This document shows, piece by piece, positions 16,081 through 24,461 of a stretch of 64,000 nucleotides of DNA. The translations under genes were made by a program, and so were the position numbers. The notes under the pieces are model-generated. The model saw nothing but the letters and a program-made list of their open reading frames with translations, was not told where the DNA came from and did no database searches. Numbering within the stretch: position 1 is the stretch's first letter; the number at the start of each line of letters is the position of its first letter. The DNA is from CF-118 sp035934385 (GTDB lineage Bacteria > Chloroflexota > Dormibacteria > Dormibacterales > Dormibacteraceae): assembly GCA_035934385.1 (NCBI GenBank), contig DASYXY010000087.1, positions 1 through 64,000 of the forward strand, read 5' to 3'.

Positions 16081-16620
16081 ATGAGGGACACCATTTTGAG
16101 GGACGTCAAGTTCGAGCTGGCCCGCGATGAGCAGGGTCGCCTCTACAACGCCGGCATGCGCAACCTCGTCGGCAACCTGAAGCTCGACACGGACGCCGTC
16201 GAGGCGCTGGCCGCGCTGCGGATGGCGGGCAAGACCCTGCACCACTTGCAGGACAAGTGGGCGGAGGTGCACGGCCTCACGGAGGGCAGGCTCTCGGTCA
16301 TGTTCCGGCTGTTTCGATGCGGCGCAACGCCCCTCGGCGAGATGGCCGAGGACCTCGACACCACCCCCCGCAACATCACCGGCCTCGTGGACAACCTCGA
16401 GCGCGACGGGCTGGTGGAGCGCGTGCCCGACCCGGACGACCGTCGATCTGTCAAAGCGACGCTCACGGAGGCGGGCAAGGAGCGCATCGAGGCCATCTGG
16501 AAAGAGGGCCTGGAGCGGCAGTTCGAGATCGTCAAAGGATTCAGCAAGGAAGACTTGGCGCAGCTTCGACACCTGTGCCTGTTGCTGGTGGAGAGCGCCA
16601 GGAAGGAACTGGGGAAATGA
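16081..16620 (+). CDS. MarR-family transcriptional regulator
   Basis: 179 residues starting at ATG 16081. The winged helix-turn-helix covers about residues 75-135, with TPLGEMAEDLDTTPRNITGL as the recognition region. DNLERDGLVERVPDPDDRRS forms the wing, carrying the conserved D-DRR motif. The downstream DHA2 exporter overlaps by ATGA, so the pair is a typical local repressor plus drug efflux unit. The inducer is unknown. Confidence 0.92.
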   Translation: MRDTILRDVKFELARDEQGRLYNAGMRNLVGNLKLDTDAVEALAALRMAGKTLHHLQDKWAEVHGLTEGRLSVMFRLFRCGATPLGEMAEDLDTTPRNITGLVDNLERDGLVERVPDPDDRRSVKATLTEAGKERIEAIWKEGLERQFEIVKGFSKEDLAQLRHLCLLLVESARKELGK

Positions 16621-18212
16621 TCACGCAAGGACTTTCGCGATCGAGAGTGATTCTGGCCACAGCCGGCACAGCGCTGGCACTGTTGCTTGCCGCGCTCGAC
16701 CAGACGATCGTCGGCACCGCCATCCCCCGCATCGTCGCCGACCTCAACGGATTGGACCGCCTGGCGTGGGTGACGACGGCCTACCTGGTCACCTCCACGA
16801 CCATGACGCCCATCGCGGGCAAGCTCGGCGACCTGTTCGGGCGCAAGCCGTTTCTCCTCGTCGGCATGATCGGCTTCGTCGTCATGTCCGCGCTTTGCGG
16901 GCTCGCGCAGGACATGACGCAGCTGATCGTGGCACGCGGAGTGCAGGGCATTTTCGGTGGTGTGTTGTTCGCGACCGTGTTCACAGTCATCGGCGACCTG
17001 TTCCCGCCAGCGCAGCGTGGCCGCCTTGCCGGCCTGTTCGGCGGCGTCTTCGGGTTGAGCTCGATCGTCGGCCCGACGGCCGGCGGCTGGATCACAGACC
17101 ACTGGGGCTGGCGCTGGGTGTTCGAGGTGAACATCCCGGTCGGCATCATCGCCGTGGCAGTGGTGCTGCTGGGCCTTCCCTTTGTGCGTTCGAAGGCCTC
17201 GTGGCGCAGCATCGACTTCATCGGTGCGTTCACGTTGGCGGGCGCCGTGGTGCCGCTCCTGATCGGCCTGACCATCACCCGCGACCACTCCTGGACCTCG
17301 CCTGAGGTGCTCGGCCTGCTCGCGCTGTCGGCGGTGATGCTGCTCGCATTCATCGTCGCCGAGTCGCGCGTCGAGCAGCCGATCGTGCCGCTGCAGCTGT
17401 TCAGGAACTCCACGTTCTCGGTGTCGATGGTGGTCGGCTTTCTGACCGCGTTCGGCATGTTCGGCTCGATCCTGTTCACGCCGCTGGTGTTCCAGGGTGT
17501 GCTGGGGATCTCCGCGACCAACTCCGGCGCGCTGATCACGCCGATGATGTTCGGCCTGCTTGGCGCGTCGACCGTCACCGGCTTCGTGATGCGGCGGATC
17601 AAGTACTACCGATTCCTGGGAACGCTGGGTGTGCTCGTGATGATGCTCGGGATGTACCTTCTGGCCCAGGTCGAGCCTGGGGTGCCGCAGTGGCATGTTG
17701 TGGGCGCGCTGATCGTCGTTGGACTAGGTATCGGCGTCACGTTCCCGCTGTACCTCACAGCCGTGCAGACTGCTCTGCCCCGCCAGTACATGGGCGTCGC
17801 GTCGTCGCAGATCCAGTTCTGGCGCAACCTCGGCGGCACCGTCGGCTCCGCGATCCTGGGCACGGTGCTGGCCAACCGGCTTCCTGATTACCTGAAGACT
17901 CAGGTCGCCGCGCTGCACCTCCCCCCGCAGGTGGTGGCGAGCCTGCCGAAAGGCGGTTCGGCCAACTCGATCCTGGACCCGGTACTGCTGCACAAGCTGC
18001 CAGACCAGTTCGTCGTGGCCATTCGCACGGCGCTGGCGAGCACGCTGCACGACATCTACTTCTTCGCGGGGCTGATCCTGATCGCGGCGTTGATCTCGAC
18101 CGTTTTCATGAAGGAGGTGCCGCTCACGAACGCTCCCCAGGTGGGCGGTTTCGGCGACGCGGCGCCGTTGGACGAGAGTGAGCGCGAAGAGCGAACAGAG
18201 GTTCCCGCCTAA
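16617..18212 (+). CDS. DHA2-family multidrug MFS transporter (14 TM)
   Basis: A 531-residue EmrB/QacA-type proton antiporter. Early DHA2 motifs are LAALDQTIVGTAIPRIVADL and GKLGDLFGRKP (MFS motif A). About 14 hydrophobic helices follow, with a large extracytoplasmic stretch near residues 435-480. The start ATG overlaps the marR stop. It is likely controlled by that regulator. The exported compound is unknown. Confidence 0.92.
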   Translation: MITQGLSRSRVILATAGTALALLLAALDQTIVGTAIPRIVADLNGLDRLAWVTTAYLVTSTTMTPIAGKLGDLFGRKPFLLVGMIGFVVMSALCGLAQDMTQLIVARGVQGIFGGVLFATVFTVIGDLFPPAQRGRLAGLFGGVFGLSSIVGPTAGGWITDHWGWRWVFEVNIPVGIIAVAVVLLGLPFVRSKASWRSIDFIGAFTLAGAVVPLLIGLTITRDHSWTSPEVLGLLALSAVMLLAFIVAESRVEQPIVPLQLFRNSTFSVSMVVGFLTAFGMFGSILFTPLVFQGVLGISATNSGALITPMMFGLLGASTVTGFVMRRIKYYRFLGTLGVLVMMLGMYLLAQVEPGVPQWHVVGALIVVGLGIGVTFPLYLTAVQTALPRQYMGVASSQIQFWRNLGGTVGSAILGTVLANRLPDYLKTQVAALHLPPQVVASLPKGGSANSILDPVLLHKLPDQFVVAIRTALASTLHDIYFFAGLILIAALISTVFMKEVPLTNAPQVGGFGDAAPLDESEREERTEVPA

Positions 18213-18249
18213 CTCGGGTCAAGCACCGTAAGGGCCGGTTAAGACCAGT

Positions 18250-18279
18250 TTTCCAAAGTGCGGTTATCGGAGTTAGAAT
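18250..18279 (+). promoter_or_regulatory. Possible promoter of the zinc-ribbon gene
   Basis: TTTCCA (18250-18255) and TAGAAT (18274-18279) lie 18 bases apart. They would give a leader of about 80 bases before the GTG at 18364. The leader contains GC-rich pairing segments but matches no riboswitch I know. Confidence 0.35.
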
Positions 18280-18363
18280 CCCGAACCGCAACTCGGAGGG
18301 GGTAGGACGGTCCGCAACCGCCGCGGCCTCTGAGCGGGAAAACCATTCGAGGGAGGCCAGACG

Positions 18364-18648
18364 GTGAGCTTCGTGGATCGGACGTTGACGTGCCGTGACT
18401 GCGGTCGGGAGTTCCTCTTCACGGCAGGGGAGCAGGAGTTCTACCAGTCGAGGGGCCTCCAGAACGAGCCCCGGCGTTGCCCAGAGTGCCGGGCGGCACG
18501 CAGGGCTTCGGACGGCAATGGGCGCTCGCGCGTGATGCACGACGTGATCTGCTCGAACTGCGGCAAGCCGACGCAGGTGCCGTTCGTGCCGACCGGGACG
18601 CGCCCGGTTTACTGTCTGGACTGTTACCAGACGGTGGGTAGGCGCTAG
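18364..18648 (+). CDS. Double zinc-ribbon protein
   Basis: 94 residues from a GTG preceded by GGGAGG. An N-terminal ribbon CRDCGREF with RRCPECRAARRA is followed by a second ribbon CSNCGKPTQVPFVPTGTRPV and YCLDCY. Four CxxC pairs suggest two structural zinc sites. Proteins with this pair are widespread in Chloroflexota-like genomes and are thought to bind nucleic acid or protein; no function is proven. A strong terminator follows. Confidence 0.82.
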   Translation: MSFVDRTLTCRDCGREFLFTAGEQEFYQSRGLQNEPRRCPECRAARRASDGNGRSRVMHDVICSNCGKPTQVPFVPTGTRPVYCLDCYQTVGRR

Positions 18649-18661
18649 CGGCCCCTTCCAC

Positions 18662-18681
18662 CGCGAGTGCATGCACTCGCG
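18662..18681. repeat. 20-bp perfect palindrome (GAGTGC..GCACTC type)
   Basis: CGCGAGTGCATGCACTCGCG is fully self-complementary. The same half-site, CGAGTGC, recurs in two copies at 30675-30732. It sits just after a gene end. Confidence 0.6.
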
Positions 18682-18701
18682 TGCGACAAGCGAGCAAATT
18701 G

Positions 18702-18735
18702 CCCGCCAGTGAATGCACTGGCGGGTTTTCTTTTG
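18702..18735 (+). terminator. Rho-independent terminator
   Basis: CCCGCCAGTG and CACTGGCGGG form a perfect 10-bp stem with loop AATG, followed by TTTTCTTTT. It ends transcription of the zinc-ribbon gene just before the convergent cyclase gene. Confidence 0.92.
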
Positions 18736-18739
18736 TCGG

Positions 18740-19531
18740 CTAGGCGATCCCGATCGGGCGGACCGGGCTGCCGGTCACTCCCTGCATCTTCAGCGGAAGG
18801 CAGACGAACACGAACTCGTGGACGCCGGCGGCGGCGAGCTCCTCGAGGTTGAGGTTCTCGATGATCGGTATGCCGGCGCGCACGAGCAGCAGGACGTGGC
18901 CCGGAAGTGTGAACCCGAGCTCCTTGTCGAAGCTGTCGCTCGTGTCGAAGGCCATGTTGTCGGCGCCGACCGCCCTGACCTTGAGGTCTGCCAGCCACTG
19001 CGAGCCGCCTGAGCTGACGCCTGCGGACTTCATGTACTCCTTCGGCCTGTCCCACAGCGCGCCGAAGCCCGTCCGCACCAGGACCACGTCGCCTTCGCCG
19101 ACCTCGACAGTGGCGGCGCGTTGCAGCTCCTCGGCGGAGATGAGATGACCCGGAGGAAGCGTCTGCTTGCCCGCGACGTCGAGCAGCACGCCTCGCGCCA
19201 CCAGCGGCGCCATCGTCTCGATGCCGAGCACGCTGAAGCCGCTCGCGCTCATCACGCCGCTGTTGACGTCGATTCCGCCGTGGAGCTTGAGGTCCTCGGC
19301 CTGGTGGCACAGCGCGTCAATGTGAGTGCCCGTGTGCTCGGGCATGACCAGCACGCCTGACGCGCTGGTGCGCGGAGGCGGCTCGGGCACGCCGCGGCCG
19401 TGCTGGCGGTGCAGGAAGTAGTTGAAGCCCGGCTGATGAGCCGGATGCACCGGCATGCGCTGGTGGCGAGGTTGCTCGAGGTCGAAGATGCGTGCCGCGG
19501 CGAGCGCCTGGAGGAGGCTGTCGGGCGGCAA
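18740..19531 (-). CDS. Cyclase-family protein (kynurenine formamidase-like)
   Basis: A 263-residue metal-dependent hydrolase. The signature HTGTHIDALCH carries the HxGTHxD metal ligands. Other members hydrolyse N-formylkynurenine, isatin or polyketide-like amides. The C-terminal PLKMQGVTGSPVRPIGIA is a typical closing segment of the family. There are no kynurenine genes nearby, so the substrate is open. Confidence 0.87.
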   Translation of the reverse strand: MPPDSLLQALAAARIFDLEQPRHQRMPVHPAHQPGFNYFLHRQHGRGVPEPPPRTSASGVLVMPEHTGTHIDALCHQAEDLKLHGGIDVNSGVMSASGFSVLGIETMAPLVARGVLLDVAGKQTLPPGHLISAEELQRAATVEVGEGDVVLVRTGFGALWDRPKEYMKSAGVSSGGSQWLADLKVRAVGADNMAFDTSDSFDKELGFTLPGHVLLLVRAGIPIIENLNLEELAAAGVHEFVFVCLPLKMQGVTGSPVRPIGIA

Positions 19532-19538
19532 TGCGCCG

Positions 19539-19841
19539 CTACTCGCGGTAGCGGTAGACGATGCGGCCGCGCGTCAGGTCGTAGGGCGATAGCTCGACGC
19601 GTATGCGGTCGCCCGGCGTGATGCGAATGAAGTAGCGACGCATGCGACCCGCGGCGTAGGCGATGAGCTTGTGCCCGTTCTCGAGCTCCACCTCGAACAT
19701 CGCGTTGGGGAGAGCTTGCGAGACGGTCGCATCCATGACGACCGCCTGTTCTTTCTGGTCACTGTCCGCGGCTGCGGTGCGTCGCGCCTTCGGCGTCCTG
19801 GTGCCGCGTCGCGGACCTCGCTGCTTGCCCAAATCCGGCAC
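19539..19841 (-). CDS. infA: IF-1-like S1-domain protein with basic N-terminal extension
   Basis: Residues of about 34-100 match translation initiation factor IF-1: QALPNAMFEVELENGHKLIA, GRMRRYFIRITPGDRIRVEL and SPYDLTRGRIVYRYR. IF-1 is usually about 72 residues and binds the 30S A site. Here a GTG at 19841 gives an extra 30 residues rich in Arg and Lys. The ATG at 19736 would remove part of the first strand. No ribosomal protein genes are adjacent, so this may be a second IF-1 copy. Confidence 0.85.
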   Translation of the reverse strand: MPDLGKQRGPRRGTRTPKARRTAAADSDQKEQAVVMDATVSQALPNAMFEVELENGHKLIAYAAGRMRRYFIRITPGDRIRVELSPYDLTRGRIVYRYRE

Positions 19842-19856
19842 AGTCTACAGAGTCGA

Positions 19857-21122
19857 ATGGCCTTCCCCACTCCAGCGAATTTCCGCGAGCTGATCCGACT
19901 CGCCACCGTCGACATCACACCGCTGCGGCGCCATCGCGACTACCGACTGCTCTACATCGGCCGGTTCGTGTCTTTTTTCGGCAACCAGATCACATTCGTC
20001 GCGGTGCCGTACCAGGTATTCACGACGACCCACAGCACGCTTGCCGTCGGCCTGCTCGGGGTGGCAGAACTGGCGGCACTCTTGACCTTCGCGTTGCTCG
20101 GCGGTGCTCTCGCCGACGCGCTCGACCGGCGGTTGATGGTGCTGATGTCCGAGGCGGCGCTGATGGTGGGCAGCCTGATCCTGTTCGGCAACTCGCTCCT
20201 GTCGCACCCGATCATCTGGCTGGTATTCGTGATCGTTTCGCTGCAGGGGGCGCTCGACGCGATGCAGACACCGTCGCTCGCGGCGTTGTTGCCCCGGTTG
20301 GTCGATCGCGACGAGCTGGCCGCGGCGGCGGCGCTGGGAAGCATGCGATCGACATTGGGGATGATCGCGGGACCCGCGCTGGCGGGGGTGATCATCGCGA
20401 TCGCGGGCTTGCCGGTTGCCTACCTGGTGGACCTCGCGACATTCGTCGTCGGCCTGGCTTGCCTCTGGCTGATGAAGGCAGTGCCGCCTCCGGCTGACGC
20501 AGAGCGACCCAGCATCCGGCGGATCGCCGAAGGCCTGCGCTACGCGCGTTCGCGTCCAGAGCTGATGGGCACCTACATCGTCGACATCGTTGCGATGTTC
20601 TTCGGCATGCCCATCGCCCTGTTCCCGGCGATTGCGACCGGCTACGGCGGTGCGAAGGTGCTTGGCCTCCTCTACGCGGCCGTCGCCGTCGGCTCATTCC
20701 TTTTCTCGGCGACGAGCGGTTGGACGCGCAACGTGCACCGGCACGGCAGGGCAGTGGTCGTCGCGGCGACGTTGTGGGGATTCGCGATCATCGGGTTCGG
20801 GTTCGCGCCATCGCTGGCGGTGGCGTTGCTGTGCCTCGTGGCCGCGGGCGCGGCGGACATGATGAGCGGCATCTTCCGCAACGTGATCTGGAACCAGACG
20901 ATCCCGGACTCACTGCGCGGCCGTTTGGCGTCGATCGAGCTGCTGTCATTTTCGAGCGGACCCCTGCTCGGCAACTTCGAGTCGGGGGTCGTGGCCTCGC
21001 TGTTTTCGGTACGGTTCTCAGTCGTGTCAGGCGGGATCTTGTGTGTTGTGGGTTGCGCACTCGCGGTGGTTGCCTTGCCGGCGTTCTGGCGCTACGACGC
21101 GCGCACCTGGAAGGCGGCATGA
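19857..21122 (+). CDS. MFS exporter (EntS/TetR-type, PF05977-like)
   Basis: 421 residues with about 12 hydrophobic segments. The early RHRDYRLLYIGRFVSFFGNQ and VAVPYQVF segments are typical of the enterobactin-exporter-like MFS branch. The central VPPPADAERPSIRRIAEGL loop separates the two halves. The start is ATG 19857, divergent from infA. The 3' end overlaps the Ddn-like gene by ATGA. The substrate is unknown. Confidence 0.87.
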   Translation: MAFPTPANFRELIRLATVDITPLRRHRDYRLLYIGRFVSFFGNQITFVAVPYQVFTTTHSTLAVGLLGVAELAALLTFALLGGALADALDRRLMVLMSEAALMVGSLILFGNSLLSHPIIWLVFVIVSLQGALDAMQTPSLAALLPRLVDRDELAAAAALGSMRSTLGMIAGPALAGVIIAIAGLPVAYLVDLATFVVGLACLWLMKAVPPPADAERPSIRRIAEGLRYARSRPELMGTYIVDIVAMFFGMPIALFPAIATGYGGAKVLGLLYAAVAVGSFLFSATSGWTRNVHRHGRAVVVAATLWGFAIIGFGFAPSLAVALLCLVAAGAADMMSGIFRNVIWNQTIPDSLRGRLASIELLSFSSGPLLGNFESGVVASLFSVRFSVVSGGILCVVGCALAVVALPAFWRYDARTWKAA

Positions 21123-21568
21123 GCGACCGCTACATCAAGCCCGACTGGTTCACTCGCACCGTGTTCAACCCGTTCGTAGCGCTGATGACGCGCGCGGGAG
21201 TGTCGGTGTGGGGTTCGCGCGTACTGCGCGTCCGCGGACGCAAGTCGGGCGAGTGGCGATCATCGCCGGTGAACCTGCTTACCTTCGAAGGCAGACGCTA
21301 CCTCGTCGCACCTCGCGGCCACACCCATTGGGTGCGCAACATCCGGGTGTCGCACGAAGGAGAGCTGTGGCTCGGGTCGAAGGCTGAGCCGATCCGCGTG
21401 AGCGAGGTTCCCGAAAACGACCGCGTGCCGATCCTGCGCGCCTATCTCAAGAAGTGGTTCTTCGAGGTTGGCGTGTTCTTCGGCGGCGTCAAGGCGGACT
21501 CACCTGAGTCGGAGCTGCGAAGGATCGCGCCGGACCACCCGGTGTTTCTCGTTCAGTCTTCTCCGTAG
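21119..21568 (+). CDS. Deazaflavin-dependent nitroreductase (Ddn) family protein
   Basis: 149 residues of the split-barrel F420-dependent quinone/nitro-reductase family. The signature RVRGRKSGEWRSSPVNLL matches the conserved RGRKSG-R--PV segment that holds the F420 phosphate. HTHWVRNIR follows as usual. Family knowledge implies that coenzyme F420 is made by this organism; no F420 biosynthesis gene is in the window. It is coupled to the MFS gene by ATGA. Confidence 0.82.
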   Translation: MSDRYIKPDWFTRTVFNPFVALMTRAGVSVWGSRVLRVRGRKSGEWRSSPVNLLTFEGRRYLVAPRGHTHWVRNIRVSHEGELWLGSKAEPIRVSEVPENDRVPILRAYLKKWFFEVGVFFGGVKADSPESELRRIAPDHPVFLVQSSP

Positions 21569-22446
21569 ACGAGCTCACGCGGCTTGGACGCGCGCCATCG
21601 CTCGATCCACGAACCCTGCAGATCCTCCGACCTCGCGGTCTCGGCCAGCGTGCGCACAGCCTCCTCCACGCGGGCGGTGAACTGGCGCGAACCTTCGCCG
21701 GCCCTGGCCGTCATGGGCTTGCCGATGCGGACCCGCGCCGGGGCGGGCAGCGGCAGCTTCTGGCCTTTGGGCATGATGCGCTGCGCTCCCCGGATGTGCA
21801 CCGGCACCACGGGCGTTCGCGTTTCGTTGGCCAGGTGCCCGACGCCCGGCTTGAATTCATGGATCCGTCCGTCCTGAGATCGCGAGCCCTCGGGAAACAG
21901 GACGAGGTTCCAGCCCGACTTCAGCAGCGTGCTCGAGGCGTGCAGCTGGCCCTGCGCGCCGCCCGTGCGTGAGAAGGGAAACGTGTTGAGGAACAGGCTC
22001 ACGATGTTGCCCATCAGCGGGCGCTTGAACCAGTAGTCGGCGGCGGCGGCGACCACCGTGTGATCGCGCGCCGTATCGGTAAGCGCGTGGAGGATGAGCG
22101 ATGTGTCCGCGTGGCTCGAATGATTGGCCGCAAAGATGACGGGGCGGTCGAGCTCCTTGACCCACTCCCTGCCTTCGACCCTTGGGTGTGACATGACCTC
22201 GGTGAAAGGCAGAAGCAAGGCGTGCTGGATGAGGTAGCGGATCGTTCGTACCGGTTCTTGCCTGGCCCAACCGAGATCTGACTCAGGCGCCGGCACGACG
22301 GCGCCGCGTTCGGGCCAGGAGTGAGGCCTGGGCGTGTCCCAGTGCCAGGCGCGACGCACGCGTCGGACGTCTCTGACGAGGCCGCCGATGGTTTCGGTCA
22401 GCTGGGTGACGCCGCGCTCGCCTGAATACCAGGGCTTGGTGGCCAC
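21553..22446 (-). CDS. 1-acyl-sn-glycerol-3-phosphate acyltransferase (PlsC-like)
   Basis: 297 residues from a GTG. The catalytic HX4D motif appears as NHSSHADTSLI. The glycerol-phosphate-binding motif is FPEGSRSQDGRI. The later VPVHIRGAQ is a further acyltransferase block. A long N-terminal stretch of about 90 residues precedes the domain. It is likely a phospholipid acyltransferase at the membrane face, but lyso-lipid specificity is not known. Its 3' end overlaps the convergent Ddn-like gene. Confidence 0.88.
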   Translation of the reverse strand: MATKPWYSGERGVTQLTETIGGLVRDVRRVRRAWHWDTPRPHSWPERGAVVPAPESDLGWARQEPVRTIRYLIQHALLLPFTEVMSHPRVEGREWVKELDRPVIFAANHSSHADTSLILHALTDTARDHTVVAAAADYWFKRPLMGNIVSLFLNTFPFSRTGGAQGQLHASSTLLKSGWNLVLFPEGSRSQDGRIHEFKPGVGHLANETRTPVVPVHIRGAQRIMPKGQKLPLPAPARVRIGKPMTARAGEGSRQFTARVEEAVRTLAETARSEDLQGSWIERWRASKPRELVYGED

Positions 22447-22513
22447 GCGGTCAGGTTACCCGGAAGCAGGGACGGCCCGCGCGATCGCGGACCGCCCCTG
22501 GGTGTGGTAGTTG

Positions 22514-22828
22514 CTAGTGGCTGAGTCTGACGCAGGCGGTGTCGTACTGAGACACGGCCGCCGCGCTGTTCGCGTTGGCGGCAGAGGCCGTGCCTGCGTT
22601 GCCGGCGTACACGGTCCCGGCCTGGCCGTTGGGGTTGAATACGGAACCCGCCGCGTTGACCGCGTTGCCCGGCGTTGTCGGGTTGGCGGGCCCGCAGGTG
22701 TTGTTCGGCGCGCCAGGCTGACCGGTTGTCGGGGTAATCAGCGCAAAAGCCGGCGTGGCCGTGAACAGCGCGATCGCCGCTGCGCACGTGAGGCCGGCCG
22801 CGAAGCCTCGTATCGACCTCATTCGCAA
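22514..22828 (-). CDS. Small secreted Ala/Asn/Gly-rich protein
   Basis: 104 residues with a clear Sec signal peptide (basic n-region, AAGLTCAAAIALFTATPAFA) and probable cleavage after AFA. The mature part of about 75 residues is rich in Asn, Ala, Gly, Pro and Thr, with two cysteines that could form a disulfide. No family is recognised. It may be a cell-surface or exported structural protein. Confidence 0.65.
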   Translation of the reverse strand: MRMRSIRGFAAGLTCAAAIALFTATPAFALITPTTGQPGAPNNTCGPANPTTPGNAVNAAGSVFNPNGQAGTVYAGNAGTASAANANSAAAVSQYDTACVRLSH

Positions 22829-22883
22829 TCCCTCCTGAACTCGAGTTGTCGGGTCCAGTAGGTTTACCGGCCGGCGTTACTCC

Positions 22884-24461
22884 CTACTGCACGTCGCAGA
22901 GCATGATCGGCGGCACGCGGAGGTGGGTGATGCTCGGGTGGCGTCCGACCGTTTGCTCGGCCATCTCGAGCGCGTCCTCAAGGGTGGACGCGGCCTTGAA
23001 GCCGAGGCGGTGAACCACTTCGCGCTCGCCTCCGACGACGATGATGTCGCCGGCGTACTCCATCGCGAAGGCGGCCCAGTACCACGCATAGAACGGGTGG
23101 GCGCCGTGGTAGGCGTTCGACTTGCGGTAAAGCTGCCTGAACCATGGGTCTTCCGCGAACCGCACCTCGTACCTCGACTCGATCTCGAGCGGATCAGTCG
23201 TGTCGGCCAGCACCTCGTCGTAGAAGTCGATGTAGCTCGGGTGCTGCACGGCGTCGAATTCGTACCTACACGGATGCTCGAAGATCAGCACCCCGCCCTT
23301 GCGCAGCACCGGTTTGCCCCTGTACAGGTTGAACAGGTATCCGGCGCCCATGCACACCACGAGCACCGGGTTCATCGGCGCGTTGATGTTGTACGGGCCG
23401 AGGTAGGGCACGCCCATCGTCACGATGTCCGTCTGGCCCTCGACCGGCACGGAGATCTGGTTGCGCACCGCATCGAGGGTCTTCTCGTGCACCGCGTCGA
23501 CCTGGCCGGCGTTCACCGACGTCAGCCCATACGGCGCGCGCATCGCATGAAAGATGTTTCGCTTGAATGCCGGCGGCGCGATGTCCGTCATCTGCTTCAT
23601 CGCCAGAAACATCGCCTGGTCCTGCGGCGTCCAGTCGGTCTCGCGTTTCTGCATGAACGACGCAATTGACGGAAACGCGTGGTTGTTGACGGTCGTCTCG
23701 ATGTGGAACACACGCACTGTGTCCTCGATCAACTGGCCCTGGCGGATGCATGAATGGTGCAGAGCGGAGTCTGGCGGGTTCATGTACGACCGCGATCCCA
23801 GGAGTGTCTTGACGTTGTGGTGCGCGCGGATGCCGCGGTACGTCGCGAGCCCGGTGGCCATCGACTTGTGGCCGCCGTCCATCGGCACCAGGGTGAGGTT
23901 CACGTAGATGACCAGGTCCGACTCCGCGGCGCGTTTGTTGAGCGTCACTTCCTCGGCCTGGGCGGTCTTGCCGATGTACACGTTCTCGTCGGGGTCCTCG
24001 CCGTCGTGCTGGTAGAGCCGATCCGGCCAGAAGGTCGAGAAGATCCGATCGCCGACGATGTGCCTCACCTCGTCGGCGGTCATGCGCCGGTGCAGGCCGA
24101 GCGCGGCGATGATGTGGATGTCCTCGACGCCCGCTTCCGCAGCCATGTCGACGACCTCTTCCATGACGAGCTGCCGCACGTCCGGAGCGGCCATCGGCGG
24201 CAGCGGCAGCGACAGGTCGTCGAACGCGATCGTCAGCTTCATGCCGCGCCGCAGCAACGACTTCAGCGGGTCGTCGTCCAGCGGTTTGCCCAGGGCCCGC
24301 TTGATCGCCCGTTCGGGATGCGCGATCGGGTCCAGCGGGTCCGGCGGGTAGACGATGCGCGAGCCCAGCGGCAGTCGCTCGAGCCGCACGCCCTCGCCGT
24401 AGTGGAACAGCACCGGCGGCGTGTTGCGATCGACCTCGATTACTGCTCCTGGCCGCGCCAC
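22884..24461 (-). CDS. LarA-like (nickel-pincer enzyme superfamily) protein
   Basis: A 525-residue lactate-racemase-domain protein starting at a GTG that overlaps the upstream dehydrogenase stop by one base. The N-terminal domain has IAFDDLSLPLPPM and ALGLHRRMTADE (the latter like the GLHR segment of LarA). MDGGHKSMATG resembles the GG-KS segment with the cofactor lysine. I do not see the EPH histidine expected before it. Such homologues use or may use nickel-pincer nucleotide to act on 2-hydroxyacids. The role here is unknown but tied to the two upstream redox genes. Confidence 0.8.
   Translation of the reverse strand: MARPGAVIEVDRNTPPVLFHYGEGVRLERLPLGSRIVYPPDPLDPIAHPERAIKRALGKPLDDDPLKSLLRRGMKLTIAFDDLSLPLPPMAAPDVRQLVMEEVVDMAAEAGVEDIHIIAALGLHRRMTADEVRHIVGDRIFSTFWPDRLYQHDGEDPDENVYIGKTAQAEEVTLNKRAAESDLVIYVNLTLVPMDGGHKSMATGLATYRGIRAHHNVKTLLGSRSYMNPPDSALHHSCIRQGQLIEDTVRVFHIETTVNNHAFPSIASFMQKRETDWTPQDQAMFLAMKQMTDIAPPAFKRNIFHAMRAPYGLTSVNAGQVDAVHEKTLDAVRNQISVPVEGQTDIVTMGVPYLGPYNINAPMNPVLVVCMGAGYLFNLYRGKPVLRKGGVLIFEHPCRYEFDAVQHPSYIDFYDEVLADTTDPLEIESRYEVRFAEDPWFRQLYRKSNAYHGAHPFYAWYWAAFAMEYAGDIIVVGGEREVVHRLGFKAASTLEDALEMAEQTVGRHPSITHLRVPPIMLCDVQ

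Noticed and set aside
16009..16572. N-terminal extension of the dipeptidase frame
   Set aside because: It is antisense to the MarR gene; the peptidase signature begins at VDAHLD right after GTG 16008.
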